12,269 nucleotides of DNA. Source: Chloroflexota bacterium. Lineage in GTDB: Bacteria > Chloroflexota > Anaerolineae > Promineifilales > Promineifilaceae. This document shows, in pieces, positions 5,351 to 12,269 of the stretch (its first letter is position 1; each line of letters starts with the position of its first letter). Both the position numbers and the translations under genes were made by a program. Location: NCBI GenBank assembly GCA_024223125.1, contig JAAEOP010000664.1:1-12269 (forward strand), read 5' to 3'. The notes beneath the pieces are model-generated. The model was not told where the DNA came from. It saw only the letters and a list, made by a program, of their open reading frames with translations, and did no database searches.

Positions 5351-7537
5351 TTACTCTTCCTGGGGAACAAACTGATCTTCAATATTATCAAAGATTAAAG
5401 TATTAACATTTCCGTCGGAGATATCAACCATCTCGGCAAAAACAGACCGCCATTCCACATCGTCATCCATCAACCAAATTTCTACAGCGTAATTACCTGG
5501 TTCAAGCCAGAGAGCTTCCTGTTCGTAGATAGCTCCTTCACGACGTAAACCGCGTGGTCTATATGTCCTTTCCAGCATAACCTCATCATCCACAGCCACA
5601 CGCAAACCGATAGGGTACCGTTCACCGCCTAATACCATGGAGGGGTCTATATTATCCGGCAGTTTGGCGGCCACTTCGGGGTCCAGATTAGCGGCCGTAG
5701 ACAATAACTGCCCGCCATGATTCAGCACAATTCGTACCTGCCCCTGTTCCGGCAAGGGATTGGTAGCCGTTTGATTAACCAACATAGACGCCAAAAAGAC
5801 AGCCAGCAGAATAACTAAACCCACGCCTAGATAACGGAGATGCCCCCACCAGCTAGGCTTGGCCGCTTCAGATGCTTTTTTGCCCGCGGAACCGACAACA
5901 GTGGCCGACTGCCGTACCTGGGCAGCCTGTTCTAAGTCACCAACCATTTGTGCCCAGACTGACCGGACTTCTTTCTTGCTCCCTGGCGGTAGTTCCAAAA
6001 AGTGGGTATGGCCGGCACGGAAAGTACGCCGTCTTTTCAGCCGGTCAGCAATCCAATGCGGCCCCTCGCGGTGAGAGCAGTCGTCAACAGGACAGCTCAC
6101 CACAATGGCGCCTGCGCTGCCAGCTTCAATGAGTTCGGCTGCCCAGTTGGGATGAAGCATACCAGTGCAGGGAATAACGGCCGTAATCACCGACCGACAC
6201 TCATCATCATCATCCCGCCACTGGCCAACATTTACCCGCGGCGGCAGTTTCGCTTGCAGCAAAGGAATGGAGCCGCCAACACTCATCCCGACACTGTTTA
6301 TCGGTTCTGGTTTCTCCAACGGTGGCAGCGTACCCAACGCCGCATGGCGGTTGCACACATACACCGTTACCGGCGGCTGACCAGCCGCGCTGGCCTGAGC
6401 TGACGTGCGCTGCAAATCTTGGCGGACAACGGCCGACACTAAACGATCCAATTCAATCGCATCATCATGGCAGGCGCCAACACAAATTCCGCAGCCAGTA
6501 CACTTCCCAGGGTTAACCACCGCTAAAGATTCAAAAGGCGACTCATCGTCTCGCTGCACCATTTCGATGGCGTCATAGGGACATTCCCGCGCACAGGCAG
6601 AACAACCGGTACAGTTCGATTCAATGACAATGGACGGTCCGTCATGTTGACCTTTGGCCAGCCAGGGTAAAACGAAGGCCAGCAGCAAAGCTAACAAAGA
6701 AAGCCCCCAAAAGATGGGCGCGCCGATTGTGTCCACTAAAGGCAAGAAACCCATGTAAAGCCAGTCAAGTTCAATGGTACCCACTAATTTGCTTAAATCA
6801 GCCGGGCCAGATAAGGGTGCCGGCCACCACAAAGCAAGCATAATCAAAACCATAACCGTACTAATCATCAACCAACGGGGCGACCAGTAACGGGAACGGG
6901 CCAGACGCAGTACATGGATTAACACCCCTATCAAAATGACTGGCGGGATAAATACATGCAGAAATAACACAATGACAAAAAGAGCATAAGAGGAAGCGGC
7001 TAAATCAGTGCTTCCCAAAATCGAATGGGCAAATGGCCCTCCGGCGAAGGCAATAAAATATTCGGTCAACCATTGGGCCGATTGATCCCATACCAGCCAA
7101 TAGCCCATCAAACCCATAATCCAGATCAAAGCCAACATGACCCAACCCGATACCCAGGCAAACCAGCGATTACCCCAAAAACGGTCGCTGATAAGCATCT
7201 TCAAGGCATGGAGAAAAGCGACAATAATAATGGCGTCTGAGGCATAACGATGAATAGTGCGTACCAGAAGCCCCAGCCAATTCTCACTTAGTCCCATGAC
7301 GCTCAGGTAAGCGCGATCGCTCCCTGGACGGTAAAAAACCGTCAAGAAAACACCGGTAAGAGTCAGAATGATTAACAGGAAAATGGTTAACGTTCCCAGA
7401 TGATACAACGGGTTGTATGGGGTCATTTTGGGACCAATCGTTGTCAGCCGGTTAACAGTCCGTTCCAGAGCAACCCATCCTTTTTCCAGGGCGCGTAACG
7501 TGCGGCGACGGGCATAAATTGAGCGTTGTTTTGCCAT
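5351..7537 (-). CDS. Cytochrome b / ferredoxin / MvhD (FlpD) fusion protein
   Basis: The 728-residue product has five parts in order. (1) A cytochrome b N-terminal domain with about six membrane helices (about 48-68, 95-117, 127-148, 184-212, 222-240, 270-292). Its heme pairs are His96/His110 and His194/His208, each 14 residues apart, as in the bc1/b6 family for two b hemes. (2) Two [4Fe-4S] motifs: Cys309, 312, 315, 319-Pro and Cys346, 349, 352, 356. (3) A domain like the MvhD/FlpD delta subunit of hydrogenase-heterodisulfide reductase complexes (about 390-505), with Cys395, 447, 457, 482, 487 and the stretches VIPCTGMLHP and SCPVDDCSHREGPHW. (4) A single membrane helix (about 568-588). (5) A soluble tail of about 135 residues. 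With the N-terminus inside, the iron-sulfur part is cytoplasmic and the tail outside. Likely role is electron transfer between a cytoplasmic FeS or thiol partner and quinone; the direction is unknown. It is the last gene of the operon, 23 bases after the copper ATPase. Confidence 0.85.
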   Translation of the reverse strand: MAKQRSIYARRRTLRALEKGWVALERTVNRLTTIGPKMTPYNPLYHLGTLTIFLLIILTLTGVFLTVFYRPGSDRAYLSVMGLSENWLGLLVRTIHRYASDAIIIVAFLHALKMLISDRFWGNRWFAWVSGWVMLALIWIMGLMGYWLVWDQSAQWLTEYFIAFAGGPFAHSILGSTDLAASSYALFVIVLFLHVFIPPVILIGVLIHVLRLARSRYWSPRWLMISTVMVLIMLALWWPAPLSGPADLSKLVGTIELDWLYMGFLPLVDTIGAPIFWGLSLLALLLAFVLPWLAKGQHDGPSIVIESNCTGCSACARECPYDAIEMVQRDDESPFESLAVVNPGKCTGCGICVGACHDDAIELDRLVSAVVRQDLQRTSAQASAAGQPPVTVYVCNRHAALGTLPPLEKPEPINSVGMSVGGSIPLLQAKLPPRVNVGQWRDDDDECRSVITAVIPCTGMLHPNWAAELIEAGSAGAIVVSCPVDDCSHREGPHWIADRLKRRRTFRAGHTHFLELPPGSKKEVRSVWAQMVGDLEQAAQVRQSATVVGSAGKKASEAAKPSWWGHLRYLGVGLVILLAVFLASMLVNQTATNPLPEQGQVRIVLNHGGQLLSTAANLDPEVAAKLPDNIDPSMVLGGERYPIGLRVAVDDEVMLERTYRPRGLRREGAIYEQEALWLEPGNYAVEIWLMDDDVEWRSVFAEMVDISDGNVNTLIFDNIEDQFVPQEE

Positions 7538-7547
7538 AATTATGTTT

Positions 7548-7580
7548 TAGTTGCAACTTGTTACTCGTTACTTGCAACTA
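7548..7580. repeat. Heptanucleotide-repeat hairpin at the ATPase/cytochrome b junction
   Basis: TAGTTGCAA (7548-7556) and TTGCAACTA (7572-7580) are perfect reverse complements. Read on the - strand, the element consists of AGTTGCA, AGTAACG, AGTAACA, AGTTGCA, i.e. four heptads. It spans the 3' end of the P-type ATPase gene, so the repeat supplies its last sense codons and its TAA stop, and it lies in the 23-base gap before the next gene. No T tract suited to termination on the - strand is present. Confidence 0.6.
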
Positions 7581-9906
7581 TTTTAGTTCTCCGTAAACGC
7601 AGCGCATTGGTCGTGACAATTAAATTACTAAGCACCATCAACAGCGCTGCCAATGAGGGTTGTAAAAACCCGGTTATAGCCAGAAGCAGGCCAATACTAT
7701 TATATCCAATGGCCCAGGCCAAATTCTGCTTTACTTTCCGCATAGCGGCCGTAGACAACCCCATAAGCCAGGGAACGGCGCGTAAATCATCATGCAACAA
7801 AATGACATCGGCCGCCGATTGGGCTACATCCGTTCCCTGACGCACTGCCAAACCCACGGCCGCGGCCGCCAAAGCAGGCCCATCATTGATACCATCACCG
7901 ACCATAGCCGTTTGTCCAGTGGCCGCTTGCAAACGAGCTACTTTATCTTCCGGCCGTTGTTCAGCATAAACGGGAATGTTGAGAGTTCTCCGCCAACGCC
8001 GGCCGGCGTTTTCATCATCACCAGTCAGGACGGCTACATCCGTTTCCAATGCTTGTAACTGTTGGATTGTTTCCAACGCATCATCACGGATCAGTTCGCC
8101 CAGACCAATTAGGCCGCGCACACGACCGTGCCAACCCGCATACACCACCGTCAAATCATCTTCCTGCCAGGTAGCGGCCGTTTCCTGCAAATCAGACGGC
8201 AAGGTCAGTTCATGGTATTCCATTAAGCGGCGGTTGCCAATCCAAACGGGAGTGTCATCTATTGTGCCAGAAACCCCCTGCCCCGGCCAGACGCGAAAAT
8301 GATGTACTGCCTGGTCTGAAAATTGCTGCTCTGCGCCGCTGACAATGGCTTGCCCCAAAGGATGTTCTGAGTAGGATTCAACGGCCGTCACCCACCTCAT
8401 AAATTCCGTTTCTGCCACCCCATCTGTGTCTACCTTTTGCAGACGGATCGGCCGTTGAGTTAATGTGCCCGTTTTATCAAAATATATTTGTTTCACAGCG
8501 GCCAATCGTTCTAAAACGGCCGTGTACCGTAAAATAATCCCTTCTTCGGCCGCACGTCCCAGACCCACCCACAATGTCAGTGGCGTGGCGATGCCCAACG
8601 CGCAAGGGCAGGCAATAAGCAAAACAGAGAGAGCTATAATCAAGCCCGTTTCCATGCTGTCCCACCATGTCCAAAAAGCAAAAGAAGCCAAAGAGAGGAT
8701 GACAGCTATCGGAACCAGGTGGGCCGCCAATTTATCGGCCAACTGCTCCACCGGCGCCCGCTGCCACAAGGCTTGATGCAGCAAACGGCCGATTTGCCCG
8801 ACAACTGTTTCGGCGCTGACGGCCGTGGTAATCAATTCAAAAGTGCCATCCAGATTGACCGTACCCGCCAACACTTTATCACCGGCATTGTGCGGCACGG
8901 GGTCCGGTTCCCCCGTCACCACGCTTTCATCCACATCCCCCTCGCCCACAGCTACTACGCCGTCAACAGGAAAACGCTTGCCCGGACGAACGCGCACCCG
9001 TGTCCCCACCGACACTTTATCAGCCGGGGTTGTTTGCCAGCCGTCGGCCGTTAGCCAGGTTGCTTCAGATGGAATTTGCTGCCACAGTCGTTCTACCGCC
9101 TCGCCGCTTACTTTTTGCGCCCGCAGTTCCAGCCAATGCCCGACGGCCATTAAAAACAGGAGGATGGCGGCCGTGTCAAAATAAACACTACTCTGCCCCA
9201 CCATCAAATTGCGAACAGACAACCCCAAGGCAGCAAAAGCGCCGATGGCGATGAGAGTGTGGGTATTGGGGCGGCCGCGCAGCAAACTGGCCGCTCCCGC
9301 TCGCAAAATTGGCAGTCCAATTAGGAAAATAACCGGGACACTGATAACGGCAATCATCAGCCGAAAAATGTCGGCCATCCATTCCGTATCGGCCGAAGCG
9401 CGTCCTGTCCACTCCCGAAAATAAAGCATGAAGCTCAAGATCATGATGTGCATGACCAGAACGCCGCTAACCAGTAGCAAATTCCACTGGGCTTCCTCTT
9501 CGTTGTGGGGTTTATCCCCGGCTAAACGAGCGCCATAACCAAACTGCTTAATTTGGCGGGCAATGCGGCGGGGGGATGTTTGTGCCGGATCGTAACTAAC
9601 CTGCGCTTCTCTTTGAATAAAGTTGACGTCGGCGCTTTGGATGCCGGGGGCACGGTCTAATCGTTCGTTGATTAACCAGGCGCAGGAGGGACACCAGAGG
9701 CCGCTCAGGGAAACGGCCGTCGTTTCACATTGTCCAGAAGCGGCCATTGTTTGTGTAGGAGATGGGGATTCAGCCAGCAGGGCGCTGACTTCCAGGCAAG
9801 CCGGGCAACAAAAAAAGTCTCCGGCCGTGTTGGTGAGAGGAAGCGCTGTTGTTAAACCACACAAAGTGCATTGAGCTTGTTCCGATTCTGACGTTAGGGC
9901 TACCAT
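7561..9906 (-). CDS. Copper-translocating P-type ATPase (CcoI/FixI/CopA type)
   Basis: This is a P1B-type ATPase moving copper across the membrane using ATP. From ATG 9906 it has 781 residues. It starts with a cysteine-rich module (Cys13, 16, 33, 34, 37), then a heavy-metal-associated domain with metal site Cys72-Pro-Ser-Cys75 in GLWCPSCAWLI. These two features are typical of CcoI/FixI, which loads heme-copper oxidases. Core motifs are TGEP (331-334), membrane Cys433-Pro-Cys435, DKTGT with phospho-Asp477, SEHP (513-516), GDGIND (670-675), Tyr735-Asn736, and a final-helix Met757/Ser760 in MVLSN. An upstream in-frame start at 10038 would add 44 residues lying inside the TauE-like gene. ATG 9906 is chosen because it sits at the TauE stop (7-base overlap) with the cysteine module soon after. 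The position between an oxidase-superfamily gene and a cytochrome fusion supports a metallocentre assembly role. Confidence 0.92.
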   Translation of the reverse strand: MVALTSESEQAQCTLCGLTTALPLTNTAGDFFCCPACLEVSALLAESPSPTQTMAASGQCETTAVSLSGLWCPSCAWLINERLDRAPGIQSADVNFIQREAQVSYDPAQTSPRRIARQIKQFGYGARLAGDKPHNEEEAQWNLLLVSGVLVMHIMILSFMLYFREWTGRASADTEWMADIFRLMIAVISVPVIFLIGLPILRAGAASLLRGRPNTHTLIAIGAFAALGLSVRNLMVGQSSVYFDTAAILLFLMAVGHWLELRAQKVSGEAVERLWQQIPSEATWLTADGWQTTPADKVSVGTRVRVRPGKRFPVDGVVAVGEGDVDESVVTGEPDPVPHNAGDKVLAGTVNLDGTFELITTAVSAETVVGQIGRLLHQALWQRAPVEQLADKLAAHLVPIAVILSLASFAFWTWWDSMETGLIIALSVLLIACPCALGIATPLTLWVGLGRAAEEGIILRYTAVLERLAAVKQIYFDKTGTLTQRPIRLQKVDTDGVAETEFMRWVTAVESYSEHPLGQAIVSGAEQQFSDQAVHHFRVWPGQGVSGTIDDTPVWIGNRRLMEYHELTLPSDLQETAATWQEDDLTVVYAGWHGRVRGLIGLGELIRDDALETIQQLQALETDVAVLTGDDENAGRRWRRTLNIPVYAEQRPEDKVARLQAATGQTAMVGDGINDGPALAAAAVGLAVRQGTDVAQSAADVILLHDDLRAVPWLMGLSTAAMRKVKQNLAWAIGYNSIGLLLAITGFLQPSLAALLMVLSNLIVTTNALRLRRTKIVASNE

Positions 9907-10679
9907 AACATGATTGTTCCTAAATGAAAATGGCCCACCCACCCCCAGGCTGCCAGGCCGCGCAGCGCCATCTGCACCCCAAACAGCATAATGAGCGCGG
10001 CGGCCGCGTAACGGAATGATGGTCGGGCTAACGGCCATGATTTCCCCTGTTTTAACCGCGCTGCCAGACTAACGCCAATAGTAACAGGGTACGTTCCCAG
10101 GCCAAAGGCCAACATGGTTAATGCACCCCGTTGGGGCGATCCGGCTACGGCCGCAGCCACCAACGCCGTCATCACTAAACCACAAGGCAGCGCGCCCCAC
10201 AACATACCCAAACCATACAATGTCAAAATGTTGGCTTTTTGGGTGGGGGGATTCGCAGGTGGTGGAGAAGCAGTCACCCGGCGCATGAGTTGTCCCCATC
10301 GTCGGGTAAAACCGGTGAAAAACAGTTCGGGGGAGGGCAGTTGCCCTAGCAATGCCAGGGCCATGTAGATAGAGAGAACGGCCGTTAACAAAGCCAACCC
10401 TCCTTGCAGCCACAACAAACCGTTTACGGCCGTGGCATCAGATTGCCCGCTCAGAGCGGCGGCACAATAACTGATAAACTTCATAATGGAAAAGCCCAGA
10501 CTTCCGGCGGCCGCCCCCAGCAGCCCATATGTCGTTACTCGCCCCAAATGCAAAAAGATGACCCGCCAACCTCGCGCCTGTCCACGACGGCCGAGAAGTA
10601 AAGCCACCCCGCTGCACATACCAACGCAATGACCCAAACTACCGGTAAGACCGAGTAACAATACTGCCCACATATACAC
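9900..10679 (-). CDS. UreH/TauE-SafE-like membrane protein with cysteine motif (oxidase copper accessory)
   Basis: The 259-residue protein has about six predicted membrane segments and belongs by pattern to the DsbD/UreH-like transmembrane family often labelled 'sulfite exporter TauE/SafE'. The first helix has GLTGSLGHCVGMCSG (10-24) with His17, Cys18 and Cys22. A mirrored site in the second half is WGALPCGLV (161-169) with Cys166. Cys in these two half-repeats is typical of DsbD-like proteins and suggests thiol/metal chemistry rather than sulfite transport. A genuine cytosolic loop (about 113-150) separates the halves. Relatives are commonly encoded next to CcoI/FixI ATPases in cbb3 oxidase clusters, and the gene directly downstream here is such an ATPase. 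Its stop overlaps that gene's start by 7 bases. ATG 10679 is followed by another ATG two codons later, and neither has a clear ribosome site. Confidence 0.78.
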   Translation of the reverse strand: MYMWAVLLLGLTGSLGHCVGMCSGVALLLGRRGQARGWRVIFLHLGRVTTYGLLGAAAGSLGFSIMKFISYCAAALSGQSDATAVNGLLWLQGGLALLTAVLSIYMALALLGQLPSPELFFTGFTRRWGQLMRRVTASPPPANPPTQKANILTLYGLGMLWGALPCGLVMTALVAAAVAGSPQRGALTMLAFGLGTYPVTIGVSLAARLKQGKSWPLARPSFRYAAAALIMLFGVQMALRGLAAWGWVGHFHLGTIMLW

Positions 10680-10683
10680 ACTT

Positions 10684-10735
10684 TTAGAGATTTAGAGATT
10701 GGAGATGGGTCAATCTCCAATCTCTAATCTCCAAG
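10684..10735. repeat. Perfect 15-bp inverted repeat built of heptads, between subunit I and TauE-like gene
   Basis: TTAGAGATTGGAGAT (10692-10706) and ATCTCCAATCTCTAA (10713-10727) are perfect reverse complements around the 6-base loop GGGTCA. With one bulged base the stem extends by about four more pairs. The distal arm reads CTCCAAT, CTCTAAT, CTCCAAG as consecutive heptads. It fills most of the 62-base gap between the two genes. No T tract follows on the - strand, so an mRNA-processing/stability hairpin or a dispersed repeat is more likely than a terminator. Confidence 0.75.
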
Positions 10736-10741
10736 CGATCC

Positions 10742-12269
10742 CTAATTAATAAACCACGCTCTACCCAACAACCACCAATTGCTAAAGTAGTAGAGAACAA
10801 AGAACATCAAGAAAGCAAACACAATGGCAACGGTGCCTTTGGGAACCAACTTCCCTTCTGCTTCTTTGCCAACATTAGGCAGTGCATCTTCCACTAGTGG
10901 GTTTTCCTGGCTCATCACTAATGTCAACCGGCTGGCTTCCGTCTGCTTACCCAAAAAGACTGAGCTGAGAACCACCAGCAAGAACATAATACCGCCCGTA
11001 ATGGCGATCAACGCTCCAATGCCCATCACCCCCAACATCAACTGCGCCGTACCAGGCACATCTGTGGAAAAGGCAGATTGAGAAAACGTCACATCCCAAT
11101 GCCGCCGGGAGACGCCTTGCAATCCGGCCGCAATCATGCCTACTGAAACGAGCGTCATACCGCCGCCAAACACATACGGCTGCCACGAAGCCACACCTTT
11201 GAACCGTAATTTACGCCGGAAAATGAGCGGAATCAGATAGTAGGTAATGCCCATAAAGGCCAATGTGGAACCAGCAACGACTGTAGCGTGGAAATGTCCG
11301 GGCAGGCGCATTGTATTGTGAGCAGTCATGTTAATCTGCTCTGTGCCAATGGTGACGCCGGTAACGCCGCCAATCCAGCCAAACAGCACCATGGAAATGA
11401 CCAAAGCAGAGAATCCCGGTTCTTTCCAGGGGGCTTTTCGCAGCCAGCCAAATAACCCATTGGTAAACCCTTTGCGTCGTTGGGCGATTTCTACAGCCGC
11501 TGGAATTGAAAAAGCATGAATCAAACTGCCCAGTACCGCCAGGTACATGGCGTAAGAAGTATTAAACGTCTTCCAACCAAACCCATAAGCAGGATCAGTT
11601 AATAAATGATGCGCCGAACCCAGATTAATGAAAAGGATGTAACAAATAAAGGCAAAGCGTGACAATTTCTCGTTAACGGGGACGGCGCCAACCGTAAACT
11701 GCGCCAGCGCGTACCAGATAGCTATCATAGCAGCCAGATTGATCTGCTGTGCTGTATGCCCAAAGCCCCAGAACAGATTGCGGTAATAACCGGGGTCAAC
11801 TTCCATCAGTCCCATCGAAGCCAGCCAGGCCGGTATATAAGCCAATGCGCCAGAAACCAGGGCGTAGGTGGCAATGATGGCCGCCGTCACCAGGCCATAG
11901 GTGAACAAGGGCAAAGAGCCTTCATACGCTTTTTCTCTTTTGGCGGTGACAACGGTGGCAAAAAAGACAAAGACAGCCACCAACGCCCCCACCGCAAACA
12001 AGATAATCCCCAGGTAAAATGAGGGGTGTGCTTTTAATGGTACGTAAGCGGTAAACATCACGTCCGCTTTGCCCATCAGCACAATAATGTTCACCATCAA
12101 TGTGCCTACCACCATTAACACAAATGCACCCCAGGCTACTTTGGGGAAAACCAGGCGGGCGTTGAGAACAACTGTAGCCCCAAAATAAAGCCCGGCTACT
12201 TCAAAAAAGACCATCCACACGACCAGCATATCTAAGCCATGAGCGGTTAAAATACGATAGAACCATTCG
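10742..12269 (-). CDS. Heme-copper oxidase superfamily subunit I, B-type-like, lacking active-site tyrosine (5' end outside window)
   Basis: The frame stays open to the window edge, so an internal ATG at 12229 is not the start. 508 residues are visible, beginning EWFYRILTAHGLDM, which contains the helix II low-spin-heme His (visible residue 10); only the first helix or so is missing. The order of motifs fits the ba3-like B family. CuB His171 is in FWGFGHTAQQ, the CuB pair His220-His221 in SAHHLLTDP, and HNTMRLPGHFH holds the high-spin-heme and low-spin-heme His (325, 327). About 12 membrane helices are present. The tyrosine normally cross-linked to the first CuB His (four residues on) is absent; Gln175 stands there. 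Oxygen reductases need this tyrosine (except where another helix supplies it, as in cbb3), while nitric oxide reductases lack it. Function is therefore O2 or, more likely, NO reduction. A CuA subunit II is expected upstream. Confidence 0.88.
   Translation of the reverse strand, partial: EWFYRILTAHGLDMLVVWMVFFEVAGLYFGATVVLNARLVFPKVAWGAFVLMVVGTLMVNIIVLMGKADVMFTAYVPLKAHPSFYLGIILFAVGALVAVFVFFATVVTAKREKAYEGSLPLFTYGLVTAAIIATYALVSGALAYIPAWLASMGLMEVDPGYYRNLFWGFGHTAQQINLAAMIAIWYALAQFTVGAVPVNEKLSRFAFICYILFINLGSAHHLLTDPAYGFGWKTFNTSYAMYLAVLGSLIHAFSIPAAVEIAQRRKGFTNGLFGWLRKAPWKEPGFSALVISMVLFGWIGGVTGVTIGTEQINMTAHNTMRLPGHFHATVVAGSTLAFMGITYYLIPLIFRRKLRFKGVASWQPYVFGGGMTLVSVGMIAAGLQGVSRRHWDVTFSQSAFSTDVPGTAQLMLGVMGIGALIAITGGIMFLLVVLSSVFLGKQTEASRLTLVMSQENPLVEDALPNVGKEAEGKLVPKGTVAIVFAFLMFFVLYYFSNWWLLGRAWFIN

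Larger units (their letters stand above)
39..10433. repeat. Dispersed palindromic octamer ACGGCCGT (15 exact copies)
   Basis: Exact copies start at 39, 906, 1011, 1459, 1783, 2529, 4019, 4234, 6177, 8381, 8516, 8819, 9713, 10378 and 10426. About 0.2 are expected in 12.3 kb of this composition. Many further sites share the core CGGCCG with one flanking change. Copies lie within genes on both strands and are used in more than one reading frame. In the ABC-F gene, two read Thr-Ala-Val and two read Asn-Gly-Arg, so codon preference for a single peptide does not explain them. This resembles HIP1 of cyanobacteria. Confidence 0.85.

Noticed and set aside
9907..10038. 44-residue upstream extension of the copper ATPase
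   Set aside because: The extension lies within the TauE-like coding sequence, has low-complexity content and no conserved N-terminal feature. ATG 9906 overlaps the upstream stop as in coupled genes.
10684..10735. Hairpin as an intrinsic terminator or a CRISPR repeat
   Set aside because: There is no T tract on the transcribed strand, and there is only one palindrome without spacer-repeat periodicity.
11328..11519. Plus-strand ORFs opposite the heme-copper subunit I gene
   Set aside because: They are shadows of a membrane protein gene with intact heme- and copper-ligand motifs on the minus strand.

Overview
The window reads as a chromosomal segment of a bacterium with balanced to slightly GC-rich DNA. 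The gene content fits a Chloroflexota (Anaerolineae-like) genome: an ABC-F ATPase after mutS, a minCDE operon, a B-type heme-copper oxidase subunit I, and a fused cytochrome b/ferredoxin protein. This assignment is inference; no rRNA or tRNA is present to test it. The palindrome ACGGCCGT occurs 15 times exactly, where about 0.2 copies are expected by chance. That is a strong genome signature comparable to cyanobacterial HIP1.

Layout. (a) 1-680, + strand: the 3' end of mutS, then a small AT-rich lipoprotein gene that is frame-disrupted, then a Rho-independent terminator. (b) 741-2369, +: a complete ABC-F ATPase. (c) 2523-4408, - strand: a complete cell-division-site operon, minC-minD-minE, converging on the ABC-F gene across a hairpin terminator. 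(d) 4409-5350: about 940 bases with no intact gene. It holds a 14-bp inverted repeat, an operator-like repeat cluster, an N-terminal fragment of an ISL3-type transposase, a tyrosine-recombinase fragment with one in-frame stop (in a different frame and joined directly to the transposase fragment), and an unrecognised minus-strand remnant. (e) 5351-12269, -: a respiratory/metal operon in transcription order. It starts with a heme-copper oxidase superfamily subunit I (5' end outside the window), followed by a UreH/TauE-like membrane protein, a CcoI/CopA-type copper P-type ATPase, and a 728-aa fusion of cytochrome b, two [4Fe-4S] clusters, an MvhD/FlpD domain, one more membrane helix and an extracytoplasmic tail.

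How they work together. MinC and MinD form the division inhibitor and MinE positions it. In the respiratory block, subunit I needs heme and a CuB copper, and the two middle genes are of the kind that deliver copper to heme-copper oxidases. The fusion protein could pass electrons between a cytoplasmic iron-sulfur/thiol donor and the membrane quinone pool. Subunit I aligns with the B (ba3) family and keeps all visible metal-ligand histidines. It lacks the active-site tyrosine four residues after the first CuB histidine (His-Thr-Ala-Gln-Gln), so it may be a nitric-oxide-reductase-like enzyme rather than an oxygen reductase.

Three intercistronic gaps on the minus strand (minC/minD, P-type ATPase/cytochrome b, subunit I/TauE) each carry a hairpin built from degenerate heptanucleotide repeats. 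The sequences differ but the architecture is shared, resembling the STRR repeats of cyanobacteria. Together with the ACGGCCGT motif, they suggest a genome rich in small sequence elements of unexplained function.
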